Shown here one piece after another: positions 54,533 to 64,000 of a DNA stretch of 64,000 nucleotides. This stretch comes from Stachybotrys elegans (Eukaryota; Ascomycota; Sordariomycetes; Hypocreales; Stachybotryaceae): the NCBI GenBank assembly GCA_020746835.1, contig JAGPNK010000005.1:1240001-1304000 (forward strand), in the 5' to 3' direction. A program made the translations under genes and the position numbers. Under the pieces are notes generated by a model, which saw only the letters and a program-made list of their open reading frames with translations, did not search any database and was not told the DNA's origin. Numbering within the stretch: the stretch's first letter is position 1; each line of letters starts with the position of its first letter.

Positions 54533-55748
54533 TTACTTGCGCATAGAGCTTGCGCGACGCTTGCGGGCATCGGCCTTGGAAGCCTTGGCCTCGGACACAC
54601 GCTTGGCCAGGATCTGGGCGTACTCGTTCTGAGGGGTGCGTTAGCGAAAATGATTCTGGAATGGGATTTTTGCACGTGCGGCGGAGGAAACTTACGGCCT
54701 CATCCTTGACCTTCTCGGCCTGGCGGCGCTTCAGGGCAGCGCGGTGGCGCTTGTGCTGGAGGCGCTGAGGGGTGACGAGTCTCTGGATGCGGGGAGCCTT
54801 GGTGTAGGGGGACTTGCCCTCACCCTTGGGCTGAACCTCTCGTCGGATAACGTACTTGCGGACCTAGTTTTGCCCAGCCGTATTAGTCTTCCCATGTGTT
54901 CTTTCTGCGGATTCTTCTTGTACCACTCGTTCTGCCCCCAGGAGAAGGGCAGGACGCAATGGCATCCTCTCACACTCTACCAGGACTGCCATTGCCTCCA
55001 CCGCAGCTCCAGGTAGGCGATGATCGAGTATGGGTACAGGGTCAAACATACATCGTCATCCTTGGTGAGGCCGAAGAACTTGCGGATCTTGGTGGCGCGC
55101 TTGGGGCCGAGGCGCTTGGGGTGGACGACGTCGGTCAGGCCAGGGATGTCGGCCTCGCCCTGCTTGACGATGCTGAGGGCCAAGACGGACAGGTCCATGC
55201 CGACGATGCAACCGCGGACCGACTTTCTCTTGCGCTCACCAGTGCGGCGGGCACGGTAGCAGGAGTGGCCGTCGGAGAGCAGGAGGCGGACACGGGTGGC
55301 GTGCATGACACCCTGCTTCATGGGGAAACCCTGCTTGTCGTTTCCTCCGGTGATGCGGAAGATGTAGCCCTTGAACTCGTCGCCGAGGGAGTCGCCGGGA
55401 ACCTCAGCGCCCATCTACGAGAAGAAGAAGAGTGTTAGCTTTCGAGGGATCGTGGACTTTCGAAAAAAAAAAATTCGATCTCGGGTGATCGACTCGGGGG
55501 GACGGCATCGACGTACGCGCTTCTCCATGAAGGGGTAGAGCTTGCGCTCATCCTCGACCTCGATGATCTTCTGGCTGCCATTGGCAGGGTAGGAGACGTT
55601 CAACTGAAAGCAGGCACACGGTCAGCGAAAAGAAATTGTCGAAAAACGGCAGCGAGGTCCCGTGAATTCGTCCGAATGGGCGGCTGGTGCACATTGCGAA
55701 AAGGAACGGAGGCCGTGTATAGGGTGATTGATTGCTGCATACCTTCAT
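54533..55748 (-). CDS. rps6: 40S ribosomal protein eS6
   Basis: Minus-strand exons are 55743-55748, 55517-55603, 55052-55414, 54696-54863 and 54533-54628, giving 239 residues. The first coding exon is only ATGAAG; joining gives [13 protein letters not shown], the exact style of eS6 starts. Conserved segments follow: [31 protein letters not shown] and [10 protein letters not shown]. The C-terminus [10 protein letters not shown] holds the Ser residues that S6-type kinases phosphorylate downstream of TOR. The third intron (54864-55051) is 188 nt, long for this window. The gene shares a 435-bp divergent promoter with ctf8. Confidence 0.96.
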
Positions 55749-56183
55749 CTTGCCAGTTGTTGGGGTGCAAGTTTACCTGACTTGACCTGGCTCTGAGTTG
55801 ACGTTGGGTGTTGTAGATAGATGGACAAAGTTGCTCGCGAAATTTGGCTGAAATCTAGAAAGTGTGTGCCGCTAGGGCTGCCTCGAGCTGCTAGCGCTGG
55901 TTAGCCAATCAGCAGCCGCCGGGGCAAGCGAGTCGGCTCAAATATTTTCCTGGGCTGTGGGCTGAAGAGGGGCGGACACACTAGCCACGAGTGGCGGGGC
56001 TCTTCAGCCACAGACTGAAATCGCGTCTCGGTGCAAGTGGCCAATAAGCTCTCAGTTCAGCAACTTGCTTCAAGTCGCGTGTGATCGATCTCTCACGCAA
56101 GACGGATCCCATTGAAGGCTCTGCTCACCGATTTACGGCATTTCTGCAATTGAATTCTTCTGACCGCCTATACGCAGAGCAAC
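55749..56183. promoter_or_regulatory. Shared divergent promoter, rps6 / ctf8
   Basis: 435 bp between the two start codons. CCAAT boxes on the plus strand lie at 55905-55909 (within GCCAATCAG) and 56041-56045 (within GCCAATAAG sense context GGCCAATAA). They could recruit the Hap/CBC complex (inference). No open frame is supported. Confidence 0.5.
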
Positions 56184-56594
56184 ATGTCTTCGGAAATTGC
56201 AAAGCTCCATCCATCCCATAGAGGCACCACCGCACCACCACCAAACCCTCTACCACAGCTTCTACACACACCTTCAGGCCTCGCCATCTTAGAGCTCCAA
56301 GGAGCCATCAATCTCCCAGAGACAGCGGGCCAAGTGGAAGTCGGCCGCCTTGTGTTTCCCGACTACGACCCCGCCAACCCCAGTGCAGACGGTGCTAAGC
56401 GCGTCCACATGTACATTGGCCAACACCAGCGTCTCGCCGGTGAGGTCAAGAAGCTTCCCAAGGCTATTGCAGTTGTCCGCCGCCGTGAGGCAGCTTCGGA
56501 TGATGCCAACGACCTTGAGGTAGTGGAGATTGTCAAGTACAAGTTGATGTTTTCGAACAGGCCGGAACCTGTCGGCACCCAGCAGGTTTCCTGA
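56184..56594 (+). CDS. ctf8: Ctf8, subunit of the Ctf18 clamp-loader complex
   Basis: An intronless 136-residue protein. The central part matches Ctf8: GLAILELQGAINLP, then VGRLVFPDYD, MYIGQHQRLAGEVKKLPKAIAVVRR and EVVEIVKYKLMFSNRPEPVG. Ctf8 joins Ctf18, Dcc1 and Rfc2-5 to load or unload PCNA and supports sister-chromatid cohesion in the nucleus. The length suits fungal Ctf8. The gene ends 155 bp before the convergent dph1 stop. Confidence 0.92.
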   Translation: MSSEIAKLHPSHRGTTAPPPNPLPQLLHTPSGLAILELQGAINLPETAGQVEVGRLVFPDYDPANPSADGAKRVHMYIGQHQRLAGEVKKLPKAIAVVRRREAASDDANDLEVVEIVKYKLMFSNRPEPVGTQQVS

Positions 56595-56749
56595 GCTGCT
56601 TGTGGTCTCGACTGTTCAAGGCTGGTTGGAGCTTTTTCCCTGCGCACAGCGTTGATCCAACATTCATCCGCCACGAGGAGATATCACTACGCTTGCTGTC
56701 ATTCGGCTCAAAACTTTTTTTTTTTTTGTATGACATTGGCTCTACACAA

Positions 56750-58190
56750 CTATCCTGACCCGCCAGCCTCAATAGGCTTCGCCCTCGCCAACCCATCCTT
56801 TCCGTAAAAGTCCATGGGATACGGTCCGCTCCCCCAGCCCTCCCTCGCCTCCAGCGCCACCAGGGCCTCATAGGGCGTCAGAAGCGGCCGTGGGAATGCA
56901 TAGCCCCAGTCGATGCTGAGTCGTGGGCACGCGACCTGCACCCAGCACTCGACGTCGTTCATGAGCGCCAGCTTTCCCGGGAAGATCTCGCTGAGCAACA
57001 AGTTGACCCATGGAATCCCTCTCTCCGTCAGGCGCTTCTCAATCAGCCCCATGGTGTGTGGATTTCCCTGGCGTCCAAGGGAGCCGAGGATCAGACCCCA
57101 TTTTCGTGCCGTGCGTGCTGTCTGAATGGCGGACCGTCGGACCGTCTGCATCTCCTCGTGGCCATACGTCTCGCGCGTCAGCTTTCGGGAGTAAGGGTCG
57201 TAGCGGTACGCGGGGATAGAAGGGTTGTGAATCATGATGCTCTCGAGGTGGAAACGGCCATCTCCCAGGTAGAGGATCAGGTCGACGGCATCATCGTCTT
57301 TGAGCCGCGGCGAAGTACATCCTAGGATCTCGCCTTTGCTCAGGGGCGCAATCTGTGGGACGAGGACGTTGAAGCCCGCTCGCTCCAGGCTGCTGCGGAT
57401 ACCGTGGATGGTCGCGTTGAACTGGATCGTGCCGACGACGGCAATCGTCTTGCCGCTGGCAAAGTTGCGCTCCAGCGTGGCCAGCAAATGCGTCGTGTCG
57501 ATGCTGATGTCGACAAAGACGTAGAGCGTCTTGATTTTGGTCACGTCCACGGGGATTAGACAGCTGTGCGCATAGTGGACGAGGAGATCACAGCCCAACG
57601 CCCTGGCTGTGTAGTCGTCGATGCAGCACGCACCGTACGTCACGTCGCCCATGATGAGGGTCTCGATGCCCGGGCAGAACTGCGTGAGGATGTCGGAGAT
57701 GGTGGTGGCGAAGAGGAGCAGGCCCTCGGGCATCTGGAGGGCGACCTTTGTGGCGCCGAGGGTGCGGATGCGATGAATCGTCTTGGGGATTTCAAAGCTG
57801 TAGTTGGCTGGTAGTAATGCAATAGCTTCCTGGAGGTTCTTGTCCTCCAGGATCTCCTTGGGAACCTGGTTGAGCATGCGCGGTGGCCGCCGAGCCTTGT
57901 GAGCTGTAGTAGATTCATCTCATGTAAGCAACTGAGCATATATATAGAAAGACTTTGTGCCGTTATCTACCTTGAACAGCACCGCTCTGCGTTCCCGTTT
58001 CGTCGGCTGGGTTCTTGGGCGTGCCATCGGCTGCTGCTCGTCGCCCGACGAAGCGCTTCTTTGGCTGCTTCACAGCTGACTCCTCGGCCGAGGGCGACTG
58101 GATGGCGGCGTCGGGTTGAGACTGGACCATTTGTGCCTCCTCGATGTCTGCCGCAATGCCCAGGTCGACCTGGGCCCTGTCGTCCTCCAT
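56750..58190 (-). CDS. dph1: Dph1, diphthamide synthase subunit
   Basis: Forms a [4Fe-4S] radical-SAM enzyme with Dph2 that transfers the 3-amino-3-carboxypropyl group to a His of elongation factor 2, the first step of diphthamide synthesis. Exon 1 is 57971-58190 and exon 2 is 56750-57903, with a 67-nt intron; the product has 457 residues. Three cluster Cys are visible with family spacing: C166 or C167 (YGACCIDDY), C269 (ILGCTSPRL) and C399 ([11 protein letters not shown]). The first ~80 residues are disordered and basic. The frame runs upstream of the ATG at 58190 with no other ATG. The rather weak GTAGAT donor is supported by the phase and by the continuity of [17 protein letters not shown]. 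Confidence 0.94.
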
Positions 58191-58664
58191 ATCTAAACGC
58201 AAAAGTCCGCGGCTCTGCGATATCTTCAATTCCGTGCTTGGAGGGTTTGCTCAGAATGAAGAAGTTGGTGTCACTGAGGGTGCCCGGTTGAATTTTTCTT
58301 CTTGTTTTTTGGTGTTTTCAAAGAAGTTCAAGTTGGACGATTCGCCCCCGCTATCGTTCTCCAACACGACCACCACCACTACCACCTGCGGAGACGAAAG
58401 GCTATTATTGGGTTCATGTACAGAAAATAGGTGTAAACCGACCAGATTGCAATACCCCCTTCGAAACAATGTACTTGCTTTGATATATCTATCAGAGCAT
58501 TTGATTCCTCAAAGACGGCTGAGATCTATCTCTACCCATCCATCTATGTATTATGGGCAACATCTTCCATAGGTGACTTAAACAGGTGTGGCGTCAAATG
58601 TGGGGGTTCCCAATAATTATTATTCGGATATCGAACCAATTACTATACAAATCACTCCCCCCTT
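58191..58664. other. Spacer between dph1 start and epimerase stop
   Basis: 474 bp on which both flanking genes are minus-strand. It contains a short ACC/ACT repeat (58366-58387) and AT-rich DNA around 58610-58640 next to the epimerase stop. No gene recognised. Confidence 0.45.
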
Positions 58665-59942
58665 CTACTCGACAACAGTGAACCTGTACTTGGCCTGCAG
58701 AACATAAGGGTCATCGCCGGGCCCAAAGATCTGCTTGTTTCCGCGCATCCACTCGGGGTGGTTGATGCCGTCGATCCAGTCCTGCACCTCCATGACGACG
58801 CAGCCGTACTGGGCGATGGTGCGCGGGAAGTCGTCGTTGTCGAAGTGGCCCTGCGACCGCTTGACGGGCAGCGAGCCGTCCTGGAAGTTGCAGCTGTACA
58901 TCTGGAAGGCGTCCTGGTCGGACCACACGTCGATGCGGATGCCTGACCACTCGGACCACAGCGAGGCCACGGGCTGCGTCGTGCGCCAGTCGTAGGAGCC
59001 CAGCTGGCCGCGGTTGACAAGCCAGCAGTTGTCTATTCAAAAGCCACGTTAGCAAGTGCGGTGTTCGGGGGCCCGTCCGTGCCGGGAATTGGTTGAGGAG
59101 GGCTTTGACGTACCATAGCCAGTGCATCCGAGGCCGCAGTTGTCCTCGAGCTCGGGGTCGTCCCAGGAGGCACCAATCTGCTTGGGCGCGCTCCAAAAGT
59201 CGTTGACGGAGCCCTTGGCGTTGGACAGGATCTCGCCCGTGGGGATGAGGATGTTGTCGACGGCGACGCGCTGGCCGCCGTAGGGCATGTGGAAGGTGTG
59301 GTTGAGGGCCGTGTTGGTCTCGTTGTTGGCGAAGCCGTCGAGGTTCCAGTAGGCGTGGCTGCTGAGCATGATGGGCGTCTTGCGCGTCGTCGAGAGGGCC
59401 ACCATCTTGATGTCCCAGTCGCGGCCGGTCAGGGTGTAGGTGATGTAGGAGATGACCTCGCCGGGGAAGCCCTCCTTGCCGTCCGGGTCGACGAGGGAGA
59501 AGGTGATGCTGGAGTTGGTGTGCGAGACGACGGTGAAGTTGCGGTAGTCCCAGCCGTCGGGCCCTCCGTGGAGCGTGTTGACGCCCTCGGGGTACTCGTC
59601 GGTAGGGTTGTCGTTGGGCTCGATGTGGAACGTCTCGCCGTCAATCTCGAACGTGCTGTTCTTGATGCGGTTGGCGTAGCGGCCGACGACGCCGCCCAGG
59701 TGCGCGTGCATCTCGTCGACGCTGTAGTGCGAGGCGTTGTCGAAGCCCACGATGATGTCCCTCATGCTGCCGTACTTGTCCTCGAGCTGCAGGTCCGAGA
59801 TGGAGGCGCCGTAGGGGATGAAGGCAGCCTTGATGCCGGTGCCATAGATCCAGTACTTGCCGTCCTCGTCGGGCTCGGGCGTGGCCGCGCTCACGGCCAA
59901 TGCGCCCGCCACGAGGAGGAGAGCTCGCGATGTCAACTTCAT
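58665..59942 (-). CDS. Secreted aldose 1-epimerase (galactose mutarotase family)
   Basis: Exon 1 is 59114-59942 and exon 2 is 58665-59032, with an 81-nt intron; the product has 398 residues. The first ~20 residues (MKLTSRALLLVAGALAVSA) form a signal peptide. Family signatures are GRYANRIKNSTF, the catalytic-His region LSSHAYWNLDG, and the Glu region VVMEVQDWIDGINHP. These enzymes interconvert alpha and beta anomers of aldoses. Several Asn-x-Ser/Thr sites and Cys in GLGC and DNCWL fit an extracellular, glycosylated, disulphide-bearing form. This suggests work on sugars outside the cell (inference). Codons are strongly G/C-ending, producing long false open frames on the opposite strand. Confidence 0.92.
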
Positions 59943-61589
59943 GATGGAGGAGTTGGGGAGGGAGCAATTGGTCAAGACAAGGTCAAGAGTAGGAGGAGGG
60001 GACCCGGCAAAGCAAGAGGGAGACGCCTGACAAGAAGAAGGCAGGCTGTCATGGCCCGGGGCAATGGCCAGCTTTTAAGTGCAAAAGAGCAGCCCGGCTT
60101 CGCAAGCTCTCTCTCCCCCTCCCCCAACTCTCACAAGGTCCCCTGGCCGCGCATTCGTCGACCCTCGCTTGAGGAGAGTGAGCCTTCTCCCATGCGGAGG
60201 TGGGAAGTGATGGGCACAATTACTCCGCTTCCCCGCGTGCCATGCTCCGACGATCTGGGGGAGTAAGCTGCTGGGCCCATTTCACCCGCCTGGCCAGCAA
60301 TTATCCAAGATGAAAGGTCCCCAGACGCTGGCCCTGCTGTGCTGCGGGGGGAGGGTCCGGTTCGAATTAGCCGTGCTTGTATAGGTAAAGTAGGTATGGA
60401 TGTTTGTGATTGTCCGTCGCTGGCGGGAGGAATGTGGCCGAAGTGGCTCGTCCAGTGTGTAGGCTATAGGCGGCAGGTGTTGTGTTCCCATTTGAAGCCG
60501 TCCTCTGCTTCAGCTTCTTTTCTTCCTTGCTGCTGTATCCATCCATAATTCGAATTGGCTCGGCTTCTTTCTAAATATTCTAGCATGCCCACATGCACTG
60601 GTGTTTTCTTGGTACCATTGGGCCCAGCATTGCCCCAGCATCGAGGCACTGTAACCCTCCTTTGTTGATTGATGTTGGTACACACAATCGTTGTATGGCG
60701 GTGATGATGTCAACCGATGTAACCTCGTGTGCCCGGAAGCATGGGCCAGCCACCCGTCGCATCCCTGGCCATTAAAAAAAACAAGCAATAGAATCCTTCC
60801 TTGCCCTCTTGGTTTGCTTGTCTTTTTCCCCGCACGAACGCTCAAATCAAACCTCCCGGTTGCAGGCCATAAACGTCGTCGTCTGGTTGGTGCGCATCGT
60901 CTGCCGACGGCACTTGGTGAACAAGCCACCATCATCTCGGCCTACTATGTGCCTGTCCCCCTTCACTGCTTTACCCCAGTCGGTCTCCGTGAGAATGCAC
61001 CTAGCAGCCCAACAAGACGGCGAACTTTTGTGCGGGGTCTCCCATTGTTGCACCACAATGGCTCGGTTCGCTCCACTATCAGAGGAAAGCAGTTACGCAC
61101 ATGGTGATGCACCCAGGCAGTACAGTACTCAATTGCCCATCTAGACGAGCCGAAGAGACCGTAGCAACGGAGCAGATGCCCTGCAGCTCCACCATCCTCC
61201 CCCCATGTGTATAGTAAGCTAGTAGGAAGGGGATTGTCTCTGGCTACCCGAAGGGCCGAGATTCCTCCCATGTTCAATGTTCTGCTGCATGCTGCATGCT
61301 GCATGTTGCACAAGAATGAGATGCTGCTACTTGTATGTATGTACATGTATTCCACTGCAAACTGCACGCAAATCTACGTCGTATTCAAACGGGCGAGCAA
61401 CGGCGGATTGACTCTGCTCCATAAGGGTATGTACGCATATGCTCTTCACCCGTGGCAACACGGCCAATCTCAAACAACTTTCAATCTTGCAAACTTATAC
61501 ACATCCGGCACCCCAACATGCTATCCGATAACTTCATGGCAAGTGCCCGCCGCCCTCATCTTATTACCGTGTCCGAGGGTCTCGCTTGC
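59943..61589. promoter_or_regulatory. Epimerase promoter and vma2 downstream region
   Basis: 1.65 kb with both neighbours on the minus strand. It is upstream of the epimerase and downstream of vma2. No exon is supported. A 7-nt tandem repeat lies at 61285-61305. Confidence 0.45.
61285..61305 (+). repeat. Three tandem CTGCATG units
   Basis: CTGCATG three times, then a degenerate TTGCACA, in the space downstream of vma2. A short simple repeat. Confidence 0.6.
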
Positions 61590-63448
61590 TTATGCATCAA
61601 TGAGGTTCTCCTCCTGCTGCTCTTCCCTGGCCTTTCCCTTGGCCTTGGCATCCTTCTGCGCGCGCTGGTAGTACTCGTTGAGCACCTTGCCGGGAATACG
61701 GTTGAGCAGATCCCTGGGGAAGATGCGGAGCAAGCTCCAAGCCAGATCCAGGGACTCAAAGATGGTTCGCGACTCGTATGCGCCCTGGTTGATGAACTGA
61801 CGCTCGAACTTCTCCAAGAACTCCAGAGACAGCTTATCCTCGGCCGACAGAGCCTCCTCACCGACGACTGCCTTCATGGCTGCGGCATCACGTCCAATGG
61901 CGTACTTGGCGTACAGCTGGTTGGAGACATCACCGTGATCCTTGCGCGTCATGCCCTCACCAATGGCAGACTTCATCAAACGCGACAGCGAGGGCAGCAC
62001 GTTGATCGGAGGGTAGATACCACGGTTGTACAGCGATCGGTCGACGAACACCTGGCCCTCGGTAATGTAGCCAGTAAGGTCGGGAATAGGGTGGGTGATA
62101 TCGTCGTTGGGCATGGTCAGAATAGGGATCTGAGTGATGGAACCGTTGCGACCAGCGACACGACCGGCTCGCTCGTAAATGGTGGACAAATCCGTGTACA
62201 TGTAACCGGGGTAACCACGACGACCGGGCACTTCTTCACGGGCAGCCGAAACCTCTCGGAGGGCATCGCAGTATGAGGAGAGATCGGTAAGAATGACCAG
62301 AACGTGCTTCTCAAGCTGGTAGGCGTAGTATTCGGCCGCAGTAAGGGCAAGACGAGGCGTGATGATACGCTCGATACTATCCATCAAGTCAGCACTATCC
62401 CACCTCGGCTCCAGAATCAAGGGACACCTACGTAGGGTCGTTGGCAAGGTTGAGGAAGAGGGTGGTGCGCTCCAGACTGCCGTTCTCCTCGAAATCGCGG
62501 GTAAAGAATCGAGCGGTTTCCAGGTTGACACCCATGGCACCAAAGACAATGGAGAAGTTGTCCTCGTGGCCGTCATGCGTGCCCTTGTTGGTGACGCCCC
62601 TCTGCTTGACCAGGCCGGCCTGTCGGCAGATTTGGGCAGCGATCTCGTTGTGTGGCAGACCGGAAGCTGAGAAGATGGGGATCTTTTGGCCACGGGCAAT
62701 CGAGTTCATGGTGTCGATGGCGGAGATACCGGTCGAGATCATTTCCTCGGGGTATTCCTGCCATACGTCAGCGTCTTCACGAAGCCAACGGCGAGCAGGA
62801 TCAACTTACACGAGAGTAAGGGTTGATGGGTTGTCCGTTGATGTCGAGGTACTCCTCGGGCAGCACCTTGGGGCCCTTGTCGATAGCCCTACCGGAACCA
62901 TCGAAGATACGACCAAGCATGTCCTCAGACACACCGAGCTTCAAGCTCTCACCCGTGAACTCAACCTTGGTCTAAATGGTGTTGATTAGCAATTGCATGG
63001 GCGAGAAGGACCAATAGCTCCTACCTTCTTGACATCGATACCAGGAGTACCCTCGAAGACCTGGAATATGGTCAATAAATGTTTGCAGCGTCCCGAACGT
63101 GGACTCTATTCACCTGGACGATAGCTCGGTCACCTACACAGAAACAGTTAGACATCAACATATATCCCCCTCAATAATGACCGTTGGAGAAATTGATGTG
63201 ACTTACCTCGAGCTTCCAAGACTTGACCAGAGCGCTCAGTACCATCGGCGAGCGTGAGCCTCACAATCTCGTTGTATCGAGGGAATTTGACCTATCCCAC
63301 ATCAGCTTGGCCATCCCCATGCCAGTCTCTACCGCATCGACTTTTGCCTCACATTCTCAAGGATGACCAGAGGTCCGTTGACACCAGCGACGGTGTTGTA
63401 ACGAATTCTCGGCGTGACAGAGTAGGACGGCTCGCGGGGGTCACCCAT
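61590..63448 (-). CDS. vma2: V-type ATPase subunit B (Vma2)
   Basis: Non-catalytic nucleotide-binding subunit of the V1 sector that drives proton pumping into the vacuole and endosomes. Minus-strand exons are 63353-63448, 63207-63291, 63114-63133, 63025-63060, 62810-62971, 62432-62757 and 61590-62376, giving 503 residues with all phases agreeing. The third exon is only 20 nt. Diagnostic segments are [60 protein letters not shown] and the C-terminal [12 protein letters not shown]. Six introns cluster in the first 40% of the gene, as is common for fungal vma2. The start is the first ATG and opens into a conserved N-terminus. Confidence 0.96.
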
Positions 63449-64000
63449 GGTTGCAAACTCGCGGCGGTTGCCTTGCCGAAAGGGAATCGAAGAAAAATTG
63501 GAGTTGGTGGAGGCGAGGCTCAGAAGGCGGGCGGGATAGGAGATGCCGGATAGGTGGGAGGGAGGACTTCGCGGTTCGTCGATGGGCGGGAGTTGTCGTC
63601 GCTGGGACGGGCTTGGAGGTTGGAGGAGGTTGAGCTTGCTTCGCCCAGTGGAGCCCTCAGCACGCCTACGTACCTGGTTGTTCTCCAGCGGCTTTCTGTA
63701 GCGCTAGCCGGGCGTGCAACCTGGAAGGGGGGCTCCCTACAGCGGTGACATCACATGACTACTTGTGGTATATTGCGGACCCCACCACTCAAACACCATC
63801 GGAGGACGCTCGGCAACTCGATGTGAGACAGCCTCATGCATACGAGTTAATAAGTTCGAGAGCCAGTGCATGCAAGGAGGACGCTGACTTTCGGCCTCGT
63901 TGTTTCTTCTTATTCCTTTTTTTTTCTTTCTAGTTTAATGCTTGTTCCTTCGGCTCCTTATTTGGCAAAGAAAATGCCACGCAAGGTACGAAGTAGACGT
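63449..64000 (-). promoter_or_regulatory. Upstream region of vma2
   Basis: 552 bp up to the window edge. It is G/A-rich next to the vma2 start on the plus strand (so C/T-rich leader on the minus strand), with a T-rich tract at 63911-63930. No supported gene. What lies beyond the edge is not visible. Confidence 0.45.

Noticed and set aside
33772..55748. rps8, tom1 and rps6 as a functional cluster
   Set aside because: Tom1 does target unassembled ribosomal proteins in yeast, but the genes lie on different strands kilobases apart with separate promoters; nothing in the sequence ties them together.
59289..60266. 325-codon plus-strand open frame over the epimerase
   Set aside because: Val/Gly/Asp-rich antisense product of strongly biased codons; the minus strand encodes a complete aldose 1-epimerase.

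Overview
This window is nuclear DNA of a filamentous ascomycete, most likely a sordariomycete (inference). The basis is short GT-AG introns (about 50-70 nt) with CTAAC-type branch sites, intergenic spaces of 0.3-3.4 kb, a Zn2Cys6 activator, a fungal C2H2-like orphan family, and proteins whose closest recognisable relatives are yeast or Pezizomycotina factors (Tom1, Sog2, Gyp5, Dbp6, Tsc13). I see no plasmid, phage, CRISPR, rRNA or intact transposon. Nineteen protein genes were modelled by reading exons in both directions. Twelve have introns, and in all of those the spliced reading frames close exactly; one gene (gpi3) needs a one-base frame change near its end.

Left part (1-20 kb): a BRD8/Bdc1-like bromodomain subunit of NuA4 type (+), the GPI-anchor glycosyltransferase gpi3 (-), the ribosome-assembly helicase dbp6 (+), a five-exon C2H2-like orphan (-), a 2.2-kb gene-free stretch with a tRNA relic, a Zn2Cys6 regulator (-), a DUF2470 membrane protein (+) and a short RecQ-type helicase (-). 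Middle (20-41 kb): the RAM-pathway leucine-rich protein sog2 (+), a BLOC-1 subunit 1-like protein (+), the enoyl-CoA reductase tsc13 (-), an 815-residue orphan (+), ribosomal protein eS8 (+) and the Rab GAP gyp5 (-). Right part (41-64 kb): the 3,973-residue HECT ligase tom1 in nine exons (+), ribosomal protein eS6 (-) divergent from ctf8 (+), dph1 (-), a secreted aldose 1-epimerase (-) and the V-ATPase B subunit vma2 (-).

The genes are mostly conserved housekeeping functions: chromatin, ribosome production (dbp6, eS8, eS6, and dph1 for EF2 modification), membrane traffic and lipids (gpi3, tsc13, gyp5, BLOC-1, vma2), cell polarity (sog2) and genome stability (recQ, ctf8). There are no operons. 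Neighbours are often divergent or convergent, with 0.15-0.5 kb between many of them. The accessory-looking genes are the C2H2-like orphan, the Zn2Cys6 regulator, the 815-residue orphan and the secreted epimerase. I did not find a convincing undescribed multi-gene system. The most useful observations are structural: a probable frameshift in gpi3, a GC-AG intron in tom1, a stop-free 54-nt intron in gyp5, a 20-nt internal exon in vma2, a Ser/Asp insert inside the Dbp6 helicase core, and a RecQ protein with an altered Walker A and no HRDC.
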